From the NCBI GenBank assembly GCA_937874515.1, contig CALNBV010000019.1:1-15242 (forward strand): 15,242 bases of DNA, in the 5' to 3' direction. The notes below the pieces were generated by a model, which worked only from the letters and a program-made list of their open reading frames with translations, did not search any database and was not told the DNA's origin. Positions 6,244 to 14,811 of the stretch are shown here, in pieces. The translations under genes and the position numbers were made by a program. The stretch comes from an uncultured Paenibacillaceae bacterium (GTDB lineage Bacteria > Bacillota > Bacilli > Aneurinibacillales > Aneurinibacillaceae). Positions within the stretch are counted from its first letter, which is position 1, and every line of letters begins with the position of its first letter.

Positions 6244-6460
6244 CTAATGAATCAAATCAGTTGCCTTTTTGCGAGCCAAAACGAGGGAAATTGAAAGAAG
6301 GGCGAAAAAAGCCTTCAACCGTAAAGGAAAGCGTTAGCTTTCTGATCGGCGCATCCTTTATTTCTTTTACCCAGATGTTTTGAAGGCGCGCCCGGATTGA
6401 AGTTTCCCGTCAGTTTAAGCTTCATTGTTGGCGAGGAACTGGCATTGATTTGATTCATAG
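6244..6460. repeat. Long imperfect inverted repeat, possible structured RNA or small mobile element
   Basis: A 13-bp perfect arm, ATGAATCAAATCA at 6247-6259, is matched by its complement at 6446-6458. Further matching segments nest inside in the right order: GCCAA (6275-6279) with TTGGC (6428-6432), ACG-A-GGGAAA (6281-6290) with TTTCCCGT (6403-6410), GGGCG (6300-6304) with CGCCC (6389-6393), GCCTTCAA (6311-6318) with TTGAAGGC (6380-6387), and an inner hairpin GAAAGC-GTTA-GCTTTC (6327-6342). The whole can fold into one long bulged hairpin of about 215 nucleotides on either strand. A second small hairpin with a GTAA tetraloop (GACC-GTAA-GGTC, 6220-6231) precedes it. No coding region is present. 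Confidence 0.5.
6305..6387 (-). terminator. Candidate terminator of the rqcH-flippase operon
   Basis: Read on the minus strand, GCCTTCAA (complement of 6380-6387) pairs with TTGAAGGC (complement of 6311-6318) and is followed directly by six T residues (6305-6310). The interior of 61 bases contains its own 6-bp hairpin, so the terminator stem is closed by a branched loop. It lies about 80 bases after the flippase stop codon and is part of the larger inverted repeat at 6244-6460. Confidence 0.45.
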
Positions 6461-6468
6461 TATCTCTT

Positions 6469-8436
6469 TTATTTCCCGATTTCATTGCTTATGTTCTTTG
6501 GAACGATATGGAAGCGGGCTAAGGTATTGTATAACCTTTTCACAACCCCAGGCATGTACTGCACTTCCCGGGCATCCATTCCTTTTAGCCAGAACAGGGT
6601 AAGAATGTAGGCAGATACAGATACAGCACCCACGACAATGGATTCAATTCCATAGAAGAGAAAATCAGGCATGGGTACGAAGGGTTTCAATTTTAACCCC
6701 AGGTACACGATGGCAGCTCCACTGATTGATAAAGTAAAGGAAGCGCCGATTAACCCTGACCATTTCCTTCCCATAATTTCTAAGGAAGTATATTTGTTGA
6801 TGGTCCAGATGTTGAGAATCATGATGACCATAAAGCAAAGGGTCGTTGCCAGGATGATTCCGAAGATTCCCATGAAAGGGGTAAAGAGATGGTTTCCAAT
6901 CCATTTCACCAGAATACCGATTAGTACGAAAAGGACAGGCTGGTTAATTTTCCCCAGACCATGCAAGATACTGGTAGAAGTCATCATCATAATTTGAAAA
7001 ATGGTGCCAAAGGACAGGAAGGCAATGATATAAGAAGCCCGCATGAAAATTTCTGGGGTGTTCTTAAATAAGAATCCGTTGACAGGCAATGCGCCTATTG
7101 TTAAAAAGAGGGCGGCTGGAACCCCGGTTAATAAGGATAAGCGTAAAGCCAAAGAACTCATTCGTTGCACTTCGTTTTCATCCTTGCGAGAGTGGGCAGC
7201 AGCCACAATGGGCAGGATGGATGAACTGAGAGCCACTGCTAGAATAATAGGCAATCCAGCGAGAGACTGGGCGCTTCCGTTGAGAATCCCCATGTCTTCC
7301 ATGGCAGCTCGATAGCCTGATAACTGATGGGTAAAGAAGGTTAAAGGCACCATGAGGGTTTCCCCTTTTTGTTCCATGGGTACTTTTAAATCTTCATTTC
7401 CCAGTTGAATGTTTTCCTTTAAGGATAGGCCCATGGTTAGCTCGTTTCGTGAGTAAATGGCTGTTTGGGTAGATTCATCCCATTGGACCGAACCGCCAAG
7501 AGCTTCAGCTACGGGTACTAAAGGCACCATGGTGTGTTGCCCTTTGGTATAAGGAACTTCAGGCAAGGTAATAGAAGTTCCCCCGACAGTGGCTTCTTTA
7601 TTGTTCACGTTAAAAACAAGGTGTTCATCTTTCGGTGTTAATAACCGCAATCCTGTAGAAGAGTCAATAAAGTAAAGCATGGTCACCGTAAGAGAAGCAA
7701 TGGTAATAGGAATTGATAATTTTAGTAATTGCTTATAAATCCTTCGTGTGGAAAGTCGGGTCACCTGTTTTTGTTGTTGCAATTGTTTTAATTGCAAGGG
7801 GCGATTTTTCTTATAGTAATACAACATAACCCCAAGGGCTGCTAAACTTCCTGTCACCGCACCGAAAGAAGCACCGGCCACAGCCACCTCTTTACTGAAG
7901 TTGAGGCTGAGTAAAATAATCGGCAAGGTTACAGCGGTAAACACCCGCAAAATCTGTTCGTTTACCTGTGAAATTCCCGTGGGATGCATTTGCTGCAACC
8001 CTTGAAAATAGCCCCGCATGATGGAAATCACGGGAAAAAACAACATGGCTGGCGCAATGGCTTGAATGGCCAGGGTAGCCTGTGGGGCCAGGGCGATATT
8101 GTTGGCATAATAGGATGCGAACATATACAGGAAGGCCGTCATAAAAAGCCCTGACATCAGGGCGAAATTCCGGGATGCTTTATACATTTGATAGGCTTCA
8201 TGGTATTTACCCAGGGCCGTGTATTCAGAAATTTGTTTGGCCAGGGCAGTGGGAATGCCCAGGGTAGCCACAATTAACAACATGCTGTATATATTATAGG
8301 AAATACTGTACAAGTTCATGCCATCGTTCCCCATGATGTGTTGCAGGGGAACCCGCTGCACGACCCCTAACATGCGGGCAACGATGGCGGCAATGGTTAA
8401 GATAATGGTTCCTTTAACTAAAGAATTTCTCGACAT
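6469..8436 (-). CDS. YtgP/SpoVB-like MOP-family flippase with an inserted stalk domain
   Basis: The 655-residue polytopic protein belongs to the MOP superfamily of lipid-linked oligosaccharide flippases (MurJ, SpoVB, YtgP). The N-terminal repeat, RGYFQGLQQM (141-150) and SQVNEQILRV (156-165) resemble YtgP, a Bacillus lipid II flippase. Six helices are visible before residue 208 and helix 7 at about 236-260. After FIDSSTGLRLL, residues 267-372 interrupt the family fold and read as a Cu-amine-oxidase-N-like stalk domain (MVPLVPVAEALGG, VQWDESTQTAIYS, LMVPLTFF). The family resumes at MGILNGSAQ. Without the insert, the length is about 550, as usual. By topology the insert is extracellular. GAGGAA overlaps the rqcH stop, 6 bases before the ATG; the genes are 10 bases apart and co-transcribed. 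The substrate is not proven. Confidence 0.88.
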   Translation of the reverse strand: MSRNSLVKGTIILTIAAIVARMLGVVQRVPLQHIMGNDGMNLYSISYNIYSMLLIVATLGIPTALAKQISEYTALGKYHEAYQMYKASRNFALMSGLFMTAFLYMFASYYANNIALAPQATLAIQAIAPAMLFFPVISIMRGYFQGLQQMHPTGISQVNEQILRVFTAVTLPIILLSLNFSKEVAVAGASFGAVTGSLAALGVMLYYYKKNRPLQLKQLQQQKQVTRLSTRRIYKQLLKLSIPITIASLTVTMLYFIDSSTGLRLLTPKDEHLVFNVNNKEATVGGTSITLPEVPYTKGQHTMVPLVPVAEALGGSVQWDESTQTAIYSRNELTMGLSLKENIQLGNEDLKVPMEQKGETLMVPLTFFTHQLSGYRAAMEDMGILNGSAQSLAGLPIILAVALSSSILPIVAAAHSRKDENEVQRMSSLALRLSLLTGVPAALFLTIGALPVNGFLFKNTPEIFMRASYIIAFLSFGTIFQIMMMTSTSILHGLGKINQPVLFVLIGILVKWIGNHLFTPFMGIFGIILATTLCFMVIMILNIWTINKYTSLEIMGRKWSGLIGASFTLSISGAAIVYLGLKLKPFVPMPDFLFYGIESIVVGAVSVSAYILTLFWLKGMDAREVQYMPGVVKRLYNTLARFHIVPKNISNEIGK

Positions 8437-8446
8437 AGACCATTCC

Positions 8447-10177
8447 TCAAATTAGTTTTTTGGTTTCATTTAATTTTCGCAGTATAGATGCATCCGGTGT
8501 AATATATAGGGTTTTCTGATGATCGTAAGTGACAAAGCCGGGTTTGGCTCCCCGCACCTTTTTCACATGGCGCACCAGGGTATAGTCCACAGGCACCTGG
8601 CTGGAGTTTTTCCCTTTGCTATAATAGGAAGCCAGTTGGGCCGCTTCATAAAGGGTTGCATCCCCAAATGTATTGCTGCGGATGATGACATGGGAGCCAG
8701 GGATGTCTTTCGTATGGAGCCATGTATTCTCATCATCGGCAATTTTATGGGTTAAATAATCGTTTTGTTTATTATTTTTTCCAACAATAATGTGAATGTT
8801 TTCGCTGGAGGTATATTGTTCCAGGGTAGGCTTCCTAGGCGCTGTTGTTTTTCGTTGCCCTTTTTTATTGCGATTTTTTAAATAGCCTTCCTCAATTAAT
8901 TCCTCCTGAATTTCTTCCAGATCTTTAAGCCCGGCTCCTTCTAGCTGTTGCAAAATAGTATCCAGGTAATCCACTTCCTGCTGGGCCAGGGCCATTTGTT
9001 GATCCACAAATTCTAAACTTTTTTTGGCTTTATTGTACTTTTTAAAGTAGGCCTGGGCATTTTCCGAAGGAGTAGAACTTGGGTTTAATGAAATGGTGAG
9101 GAGGGTAGGTTCTTCCTCATAGTAGTTGTATACTTCAACCTCTGTCTGTCCTCGTTGTATTTGATATAGATTAGCTGTGAGCAATTCCCCATATAAACGG
9201 TACTTCTCTCCCTCTAGAGCCTCTTCTTTCGTTTGTTGCAGTTTCTCAATTTTCGTTGCATTTTTGTTTCGTTCATTGTTCAGGAAACGGATGAAATTGT
9301 GCATTTTCTGCTTCACAACATCTTGTTCCGCTTTCTCCTGATAGAAGGCTTCCAGGCAATCACTTACTGTTGCATAAGTTTCTTTGGTATACCCTTGCAG
9401 GTGATTCAGGGGAACCACTGAAAAAGCAGGCTTGTTTCCTCCATAATAAATGGCTGGCTCATACTGATGTTCTTTCACAGGGGTGATGACACTGCTGAAG
9501 GCTTCCCATAAGGCCTCCCGGGTAGATAGCCCAGCCCTGTGGACAATCTCTTTGCCAATCTGGGGGCTCAATCCGGTAAAGCTTGCAACCAACTGCTTTT
9601 CAATTTTCCCTTCATTTAAATGAAGAAGTTTAATAAAGGTTTCCTCGTCCCCTATCAGGGGGTTCACTTTGTTCTGGGGGGGCGGGGGAAGATAGGGCCT
9701 TCCTGGAAGAACCACCCTGTAACTGCTAATGGCAGGGGTGACATGTTGAATCCCATCAATGATGGTATTGCTTTTTTTATCCACGAGTATGACGTTGCTA
9801 TGCCGTCCCATAATTTCAATAATTAATTGCTTCGTTTGGTCATCTCCCAGTTCATCACGCTTGATGATGTCCATGGTAATCACCCGTTCCATTCCCTCCT
9901 GGCGAATCCCTTCAATTAATGCACTCTCACAGTGTTTACGCAATAGCATGCAAAACATAGGAGGTTCTGTAGGATTTGTAAAGGATCCATTGGTTAAATA
10001 AATGCGAGGATAGGTTGGATTTGCTGATATTAGTAATTTATGATTTTTTCCCCCACAGCGAATTTGAAAGATTAAATCTGAAGGGGAGGGCTGATAGATT
10101 TTATTGATTCGACCCCTCTCTAGATTGTCCGCCAATTCACGGACCATGGCCCGGGTTACAGTTCCGTCAAAAGCCAT
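8447..10177 (-). CDS. rqcH: RqcH, NFACT-family ribosome quality control factor
   Basis: RqcH (YloA, Rqc2/NEMF homologue) binds the stalled 50S-peptidyl-tRNA complex, recruits Ala-tRNA and adds C-terminal alanine tails to mark nascent chains for degradation. The 576-residue protein shows NFACT-N (1 to about 270, with EPPMFCMLLRKH at 71-82 and EIMGRHSN at 121-128), a long coiled coil (about 275-420) and NFACT-R (about 455-550, WLHTKDIPGSHVII). The start at 10177 (MAFDG) is chosen because GAGGTG lies 6 bases upstream; a start 7 codons earlier would lie before this site. The conserved Asp-Arg pair needed for alanine tailing in B. subtilis (D97 R98) reads Glu97-Arg98 here. The first gene of an operon with the flippase, with a promoter at 10206-10234. 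Family assignment is firm. Confidence 0.95.
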   Translation of the reverse strand: MAFDGTVTRAMVRELADNLERGRINKIYQPSPSDLIFQIRCGGKNHKLLISANPTYPRIYLTNGSFTNPTEPPMFCMLLRKHCESALIEGIRQEGMERVITMDIIKRDELGDDQTKQLIIEIMGRHSNVILVDKKSNTIIDGIQHVTPAISSYRVVLPGRPYLPPPPQNKVNPLIGDEETFIKLLHLNEGKIEKQLVASFTGLSPQIGKEIVHRAGLSTREALWEAFSSVITPVKEHQYEPAIYYGGNKPAFSVVPLNHLQGYTKETYATVSDCLEAFYQEKAEQDVVKQKMHNFIRFLNNERNKNATKIEKLQQTKEEALEGEKYRLYGELLTANLYQIQRGQTEVEVYNYYEEEPTLLTISLNPSSTPSENAQAYFKKYNKAKKSLEFVDQQMALAQQEVDYLDTILQQLEGAGLKDLEEIQEELIEEGYLKNRNKKGQRKTTAPRKPTLEQYTSSENIHIIVGKNNKQNDYLTHKIADDENTWLHTKDIPGSHVIIRSNTFGDATLYEAAQLASYYSKGKNSSQVPVDYTLVRHVKKVRGAKPGFVTYDHQKTLYITPDASILRKLNETKKLI

Positions 10178-10205
10178 TCCATTCACCTCATTCCACAATA
10201 GGAAT

Positions 10206-10234
10206 AGTATAGCATTTTTTTCTGCTTGTCTGAA
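10206..10234 (-). promoter_or_regulatory. Sigma-A promoter of rqcH
   Basis: On the minus strand TTCAGA (complement of 10229-10234) and TATACT (complement of 10206-10211) are separated by 17 bases, and the -10 carries the TG extension (TGCTATACT). Transcription would start near 10199, about 22 bases before the rqcH ATG. The gap to the divergent ATPase gene is only 102 bases, so both promoters must lie within it; I could not define the rightward one. Confidence 0.6.
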
Positions 10235-10279
10235 TAAGGTTTAAAAGAAGGCCTGATAGCAGTAAAGGAGGTTAAACGG

Positions 10280-12997
10280 GTGGAGCGACAGGGGAACTGG
10301 TATAATTACAGTAATGATGAAGTGGTGCGGATCTTAAAAACTGATCAAGTGGAAGGGCTGAACCAGGCTGAGGCCAAAAAAAGGTTGGATCATATTGGGA
10401 AAAATGTGTTGGCTGAAAAAGCCAATATGTCTCCAATCCTTCTCTTTTTAATGCAATTTAAGGATTTTATGGTGCTCATTTTACTGGGGGCGACCATCAT
10501 TTCTGCTTTTCTAGGGGAATATATTGATGCGGTGGCTATTGTTTCCATCGTCATTGTGAACGGGATCCTGGGATTTCTACAGGAATTCCGGGCAGAACGG
10601 TCCCTGGCCGTTTTAAAAGAATTGACTGCACCCATGGCCTATTGCATTCGGAATGGAAAACTGCAACATATTCCTGCAAAGGATTTGGTGCCCGGGGATT
10701 TGGTGTATTTGGAAAGCGGGGACCGGATTCCAGCAGACCTTCGTTTTCTTACCGCCAATGGTCTCCATGTGGAAGAATCCACGTTAACAGGGGAGTCTGT
10801 TCCTATTTTAAAAATTGATCGATCCGTTAATGGGGACAACCTGCCACCTGCAGACCAGATTAACATGGGATTTATGGGAACCATGGTCACCCAGGGGACT
10901 GGATATGGTGTGGTGATTAGCACCGGGATGATGACGGAAATGGGAAAAATTGCGGGGCTTATTCAAAACACAGAAACCATGCAGACCCCTTTGCAACAAA
11001 AGTTAGAGCAATTAGGAAAAATATTAATTGTGGTGGCTTTATTTTTAACTGCCCTTGTAGTAGTGGCAGGAATTTTACATGGCCATAACATTTATAATAT
11101 GTTTCTTGCCGGGGTAAGTTTAGCGGTTGCTGCCATTCCTGAAGGGTTGCCTGCCATTGTTACTGTGGCCCTGGCCCTTGGGGTGCAACGGATGATTAAG
11201 CGAAAAGCCATTGTCCGAAAACTGCCTGCTGTTGAAACCCTAGGTAGTGCCAGTGTCATATGTTCTGATAAGACAGGAACACTGACCCAGAATAAAATGA
11301 ACGTTACCCATATTTGGGCGGATGGGGAACTCATTGAAGTAACCGGGACAGGTTATAAACCAGAAGGAGAGTTTTTTGAGGGGAAAACTAGAATTCATCC
11401 CAGCAAAAAAGGAACCCTGGAAAAGGTTCTTCTCTTTAGTACCCTGTGTAACAATGCTCGTTTAGAAAAAGAAGGGAAAGATTGGACGGTCATGGGGGAC
11501 CCCACAGAAGGGGCGTTGCTGGTTGTAGGGGAAAAGGGAGGGTACCGCCTGCAAGATTTGCAAGGCCAATGGAAACGGGTTTATGAATATCCCTTTGATT
11601 CCACTAGAAAAATGATGAGTGTTCGTCTGCAACAACCATCAGGCAAAGAGATGCTGACCACGAAAGGGGCCCCCGATGTGTTACTCTCCCGGTGTACCCA
11701 TGTCTTCATTCATGGAAAAGCGGAGCCTCTTACCCCTACCTATAAACGGCGTATTCTCCAGGCCAATGAGGCCATGGCCAAAAAAGCTTTACGGGTGTTG
11801 GGCATGGCTTATCGGGAGAGTGTGCGAGGAGAAAATGTAGAGGATGAGAACGTCGCTGAGCGCAATCTTGTCTTTCTCGGTTTAATTGGCATGATAGATC
11901 CCCCTCGCAAAGAAGTAAGAGAGGCTATTCGGAAATGTCGCAGGGCGGGAATTAAAACGGTTATGATTACGGGAGATCACCAGAAAACCGCAGAAGCCAT
12001 AGCCAACCAGTTAGGAATCCTTCCTCCCAACGGGTTGACATTAAATGGACAGGATTTATATAATATGTCAGATAGTGAGTTTGAGGAAATCGTGGAAGAT
12101 GTATTTGTCTATGCCAGGGTTTCTCCGGAACACAAATTACGAATTGTCAAAGCATTGCAGCAAAAAGGACATGTAGTGGCCATGACAGGGGATGGCGTTA
12201 ATGATGCCCCTGCCATTAAGGCGGCAGATATTGGTATTGCCATGGGTATTACTGGAACAGATGTCACGAAAGAAGCGGCTTCCTTAATTTTAGCTGACGA
12301 TAATTTTGCCACCATTGAAGCATCTATTGAAGAAGGACGGACAATATACGATAATATACGTAAATTCATTCGCTATCTATTGGCATCCAATGTGGGGGAA
12401 ATTCTGGTGATGTTTTTTGCAATGCTAGCGGGATTGCCCTTGCCCCTGGTGCCCATTCAAATTCTCTGGGTGAACCTGGTGACAGATGGCTTGCCAGCCC
12501 TGGCCCTTGGTGTGGACCAACCTGAGGCAGCCACTATGCAAAGAGCGCCCCGTTCCCGCACAGAAGGGGTATTTGCCCGAGGATTGGCTACAAAAATCAT
12601 TACCCGAGGATTTTTAATTGGTGGGGTTACCCTGTTTGCTTTCTGGCTACCCTATATGCAAAATCCCGGTGATTTGGCCCGGGCGCAAACCATTGCCTTC
12701 GCGACCCTGGTGATGGCTCAATTAATCCATGTTTTTGATTGTAGAAGCGAGATTTCTATTTATAGCCGAAATATAATGGAGAATAAATATTTAGTATTAG
12801 CTGTTATATCTTCGATTTTATTAATTTTGCCGGTAATTTATATGCCCCGGCTTCAGCTTATTTTCAAAACAGTCCCACTTACCATAATGGAATGGGGATT
12901 CATCCTGGCCCTTGCTGCCATACCAACCTTTGTAGCAGGCTTCTTTTCCTGGATTAGAGCCAGGTCTTACCGGAGCGAAAGGTGTGAAAACAATTGA
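10280..12997 (+). CDS. P-type Ca2+-transporting ATPase (P2A, YloB type)
   Basis: The 905-residue membrane pump exports Ca2+ using ATP. Signatures in order: N-terminal cation ATPase domain (5-75), LTGES at 169-173 in the actuator, PEGLPA (287-292) in helix 4, phosphorylated Asp330 in CSDKTGT, KGAP (462-465), TGDH (564-567) and TGDGVND (636-642), then helices with ASNVGE (Asn704, Glu707) and NLVTDG (Asn732, Asp736). These match the Ca2+ ligands of SERCA helices 4, 5 and 6. The residue matching SERCA Glu908 in helix 8 is Gln814 (VMAQLIHVFD), as in secretory-pathway-type pumps that carry one Ca2+ per cycle. The GTG start is set by AAAGGAGGT 7 bases upstream. Its TGA overlaps the dapF start, so translation is coupled. 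B. subtilis yloB occupies the same place next to rqcH. Confidence 0.93.
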   Translation: MERQGNWYNYSNDEVVRILKTDQVEGLNQAEAKKRLDHIGKNVLAEKANMSPILLFLMQFKDFMVLILLGATIISAFLGEYIDAVAIVSIVIVNGILGFLQEFRAERSLAVLKELTAPMAYCIRNGKLQHIPAKDLVPGDLVYLESGDRIPADLRFLTANGLHVEESTLTGESVPILKIDRSVNGDNLPPADQINMGFMGTMVTQGTGYGVVISTGMMTEMGKIAGLIQNTETMQTPLQQKLEQLGKILIVVALFLTALVVVAGILHGHNIYNMFLAGVSLAVAAIPEGLPAIVTVALALGVQRMIKRKAIVRKLPAVETLGSASVICSDKTGTLTQNKMNVTHIWADGELIEVTGTGYKPEGEFFEGKTRIHPSKKGTLEKVLLFSTLCNNARLEKEGKDWTVMGDPTEGALLVVGEKGGYRLQDLQGQWKRVYEYPFDSTRKMMSVRLQQPSGKEMLTTKGAPDVLLSRCTHVFIHGKAEPLTPTYKRRILQANEAMAKKALRVLGMAYRESVRGENVEDENVAERNLVFLGLIGMIDPPRKEVREAIRKCRRAGIKTVMITGDHQKTAEAIANQLGILPPNGLTLNGQDLYNMSDSEFEEIVEDVFVYARVSPEHKLRIVKALQQKGHVVAMTGDGVNDAPAIKAADIGIAMGITGTDVTKEAASLILADDNFATIEASIEEGRTIYDNIRKFIRYLLASNVGEILVMFFAMLAGLPLPLVPIQILWVNLVTDGLPALALGVDQPEAATMQRAPRSRTEGVFARGLATKIITRGFLIGGVTLFAFWLPYMQNPGDLARAQTIAFATLVMAQLIHVFDCRSEISIYSRNIMENKYLVLAVISSILLILPVIYMPRLQLIFKTVPLTIMEWGFILALAAIPTFVAGFFSWIRARSYRSERCENN

Positions 12998-13833
12998 ATT
13001 TCTCCAAGATGAACGGACTGGGCAACGACTTTGTCGTCGTTGCCCATTTTCAACAAACACCAGGGAATGCCCCGGAAATGGCGATGCAATTATGCAATCG
13101 TCATTTTGGTGTAGGTGCCGATGGACTGGTCTTCATCCTTCCTTCTACGAAGGGGGATTTTCGCATGCGGATCTTTAATGCGGATGGATCAGAGGCAGAA
13201 CAATGCGGAAATGCCATCCGTTGTGTTGCGAAGTATATTTACGACCATGGCATGAGTCAAAAGGATCGATTAAACATCGAGACTTTGGCAGGTATTCAGG
13301 CCATCACCCTGGAAGTGGATCATGAAAAGGTGTCAAGGGTGACGGTGGATATGGGTGCTCCCATTTTAAAAAGTGGGGAGATTCCAGTGGCCAGTGAAGG
13401 AGATGAAATCATTAACCACCCCATTGAAGTAGAAGGGCAACAGTTTTTCTTTACAGGGGTGTCCATGGGAAATCCCCATGGGGTCATTTTCGTGGAGAAT
13501 GCCAGAGAGTTTGATGTGGAAAAATGGGGGCCTCTTTTAGAAACCCATCCTATCTTTCCACGTAAAGCCAATATTGAATTTGTTACGGTCCATACCCAGG
13601 ATGAGATGGATATGCGGGTATGGGAACGGGGATGTGGGCAAACCCTGGCCTGTGGTACCGGAGCCTGTGCAACGGTGGTTGCCGGGGTACTCACAGGGAA
13701 AACCCAGCGTAGGGGACTGGTTCATTTAAAAGGCGGGGATTTAGAAATAGAATGGAATGATCAAGATGGCCATGTCTATATGACAGGTCCTGCCGAAGAA
13801 GTATTTACGGGTAATTGGTTAAAATCCTTCTAA
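12994..13833 (+). CDS. dapF: Diaminopimelate epimerase
   Basis: DapF converts LL- to meso-diaminopimelate in the lysine pathway, supplying lysine, peptidoglycan and (in spore-formers) dipicolinate precursors. The 279-residue protein has the N-terminal motif KMNGLGNDF, catalytic Cys71 in AEQCGNAIRC and Cys220 in ERGCGQTLACGTGACA, the two cysteines that act as acid and base. The length is usual. The start is TTG at 12994, embedded in the TGA stop of the ATPase (TTGA); the family normally begins two to five residues before KM-GLGNDF, which fits, and an in-frame stop at 12985-12987 blocks any earlier start. AAAGGTG lies 9 bases upstream. TTG and the overlap suggest translation depends partly on the ATPase gene. 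In B. subtilis dapF lies elsewhere. Confidence 0.95.
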   Translation: MNFSKMNGLGNDFVVVAHFQQTPGNAPEMAMQLCNRHFGVGADGLVFILPSTKGDFRMRIFNADGSEAEQCGNAIRCVAKYIYDHGMSQKDRLNIETLAGIQAITLEVDHEKVSRVTVDMGAPILKSGEIPVASEGDEIINHPIEVEGQQFFFTGVSMGNPHGVIFVENAREFDVEKWGPLLETHPIFPRKANIEFVTVHTQDEMDMRVWERGCGQTLACGTGACATVVAGVLTGKTQRRGLVHLKGGDLEIEWNDQDGHVYMTGPAEEVFTGNWLKSF

Positions 13834-13859
13834 TTTATTGCTGACAGGAGGTGTATTCT

Positions 13860-14738
13860 ATGGTCTTCAGCATGACTGGTTATGGCCGTTATGAGATTAC
13901 TCTCGAAGATGCCCAAATCCTTGTAGAAATGCGTTCTGTAAATCATCGTTTTAATGAAGTTTCCATACGCATGCCAAGGGAATTATACATTTATGAAGAT
14001 GCTGTAAGAAAGAAAGTATTAAACCATATTCGTCGGGGAAGAATAGATGTATTTATAACCCTCGAGGCACAGACCCAATCCTCCCTTTTACAAGTAAACT
14101 GGGATTTAGCCAATCAATATTATGCCATTTCTCAGGAAATGGGAGACAAGTTCCAATTAGCGGGAGAATTGTCCTTAAAGGATATGATGTCCCTGCCTGA
14201 AGTAGTGCAAGTTCAAGAAAGCGAAACTCAGATTGAGAAATACCAGGGCCCATTGTTACAGGGTGTTGAACAGGCTGCCATTCTCTTAAAAGAGATGCGC
14301 CAGAAAGAAGGCGAAGCCCTTTCTGTTGATTTGTTAAAACGGATGCGTTATATGAAAGGGATTGTAGATTACATTAAGGGGATTTCTTCTAAAGTGGCAG
14401 ATTTCTATCGGGAGAAAATTTCCCAACGAGTCCGGGAATACATAGGAAACCATATTCAGGTGGATGAAGGGCGACTGCTAAATGAAGTGGCCATTTTCTC
14501 AGAAAAGGCAGATATTACAGAGGAGTTAACCCGGTTGGATAGCCATTTCAGCCAATTTGCCCACATTCTGCAGGAAGATGAGCCCATCGGCAGAAAGTTA
14601 GATTTTCTTGTGCAGGAATGCCATCGGGAAATCAATACCATTGGTTCCAAAGCCAATGATTTAGAAATAAGCCAACAGGTCATTCTCTTAAAATCTGAAT
14701 TAGAAAAAGTGAAAGAACAGGTGCAAAATATAGAGTAA
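13860..14738 (+). CDS. yloC: YicC/YloC-family endoribonuclease
   Basis: YicC-family proteins are single-strand endoribonucleases involved in RNA decay. The 292-residue product has the typical start SMTGYGR, the motif EMRSVNHRF (23-31), a YicC-like N-terminal domain and a C-terminal DUF1732 region with HREINTIGSKAND near the end. The start at 13860 is preferred because AGGAGGTG (13846-13853) lies 6 bases upstream; a GTG at 13851 is part of that ribosome binding site. It follows dapF by 26 bases and precedes remA, the B. subtilis order, and is likely co-transcribed. The assignment rests on whole-length resemblance and synteny. Confidence 0.93.
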   Translation: MVFSMTGYGRYEITLEDAQILVEMRSVNHRFNEVSIRMPRELYIYEDAVRKKVLNHIRRGRIDVFITLEAQTQSSLLQVNWDLANQYYAISQEMGDKFQLAGELSLKDMMSLPEVVQVQESETQIEKYQGPLLQGVEQAAILLKEMRQKEGEALSVDLLKRMRYMKGIVDYIKGISSKVADFYREKISQRVREYIGNHIQVDEGRLLNEVAIFSEKADITEELTRLDSHFSQFAHILQEDEPIGRKLDFLVQECHREINTIGSKANDLEISQQVILLKSELEKVKEQVQNIE

Positions 14739-14811
14739 AGAAGTAAAATAGAGCATTATAGAACAAACTAGAGAACATGCAATTTTCGGGAGAAAAAGGA
14801 GGCTTTCACCT

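Noticed and set aside
6671..7315. Two open frames on the plus strand opposite the flippase gene.
   Set aside because: They lie entirely antisense to a well-supported gene, have no plausible ribosome binding site and show no protein-like pattern.
12821..13694. Open frames on the minus strand opposite the ATPase end and dapF.
   Set aside because: Shadows of conserved coding sequence, without start signals or recognisable domains.
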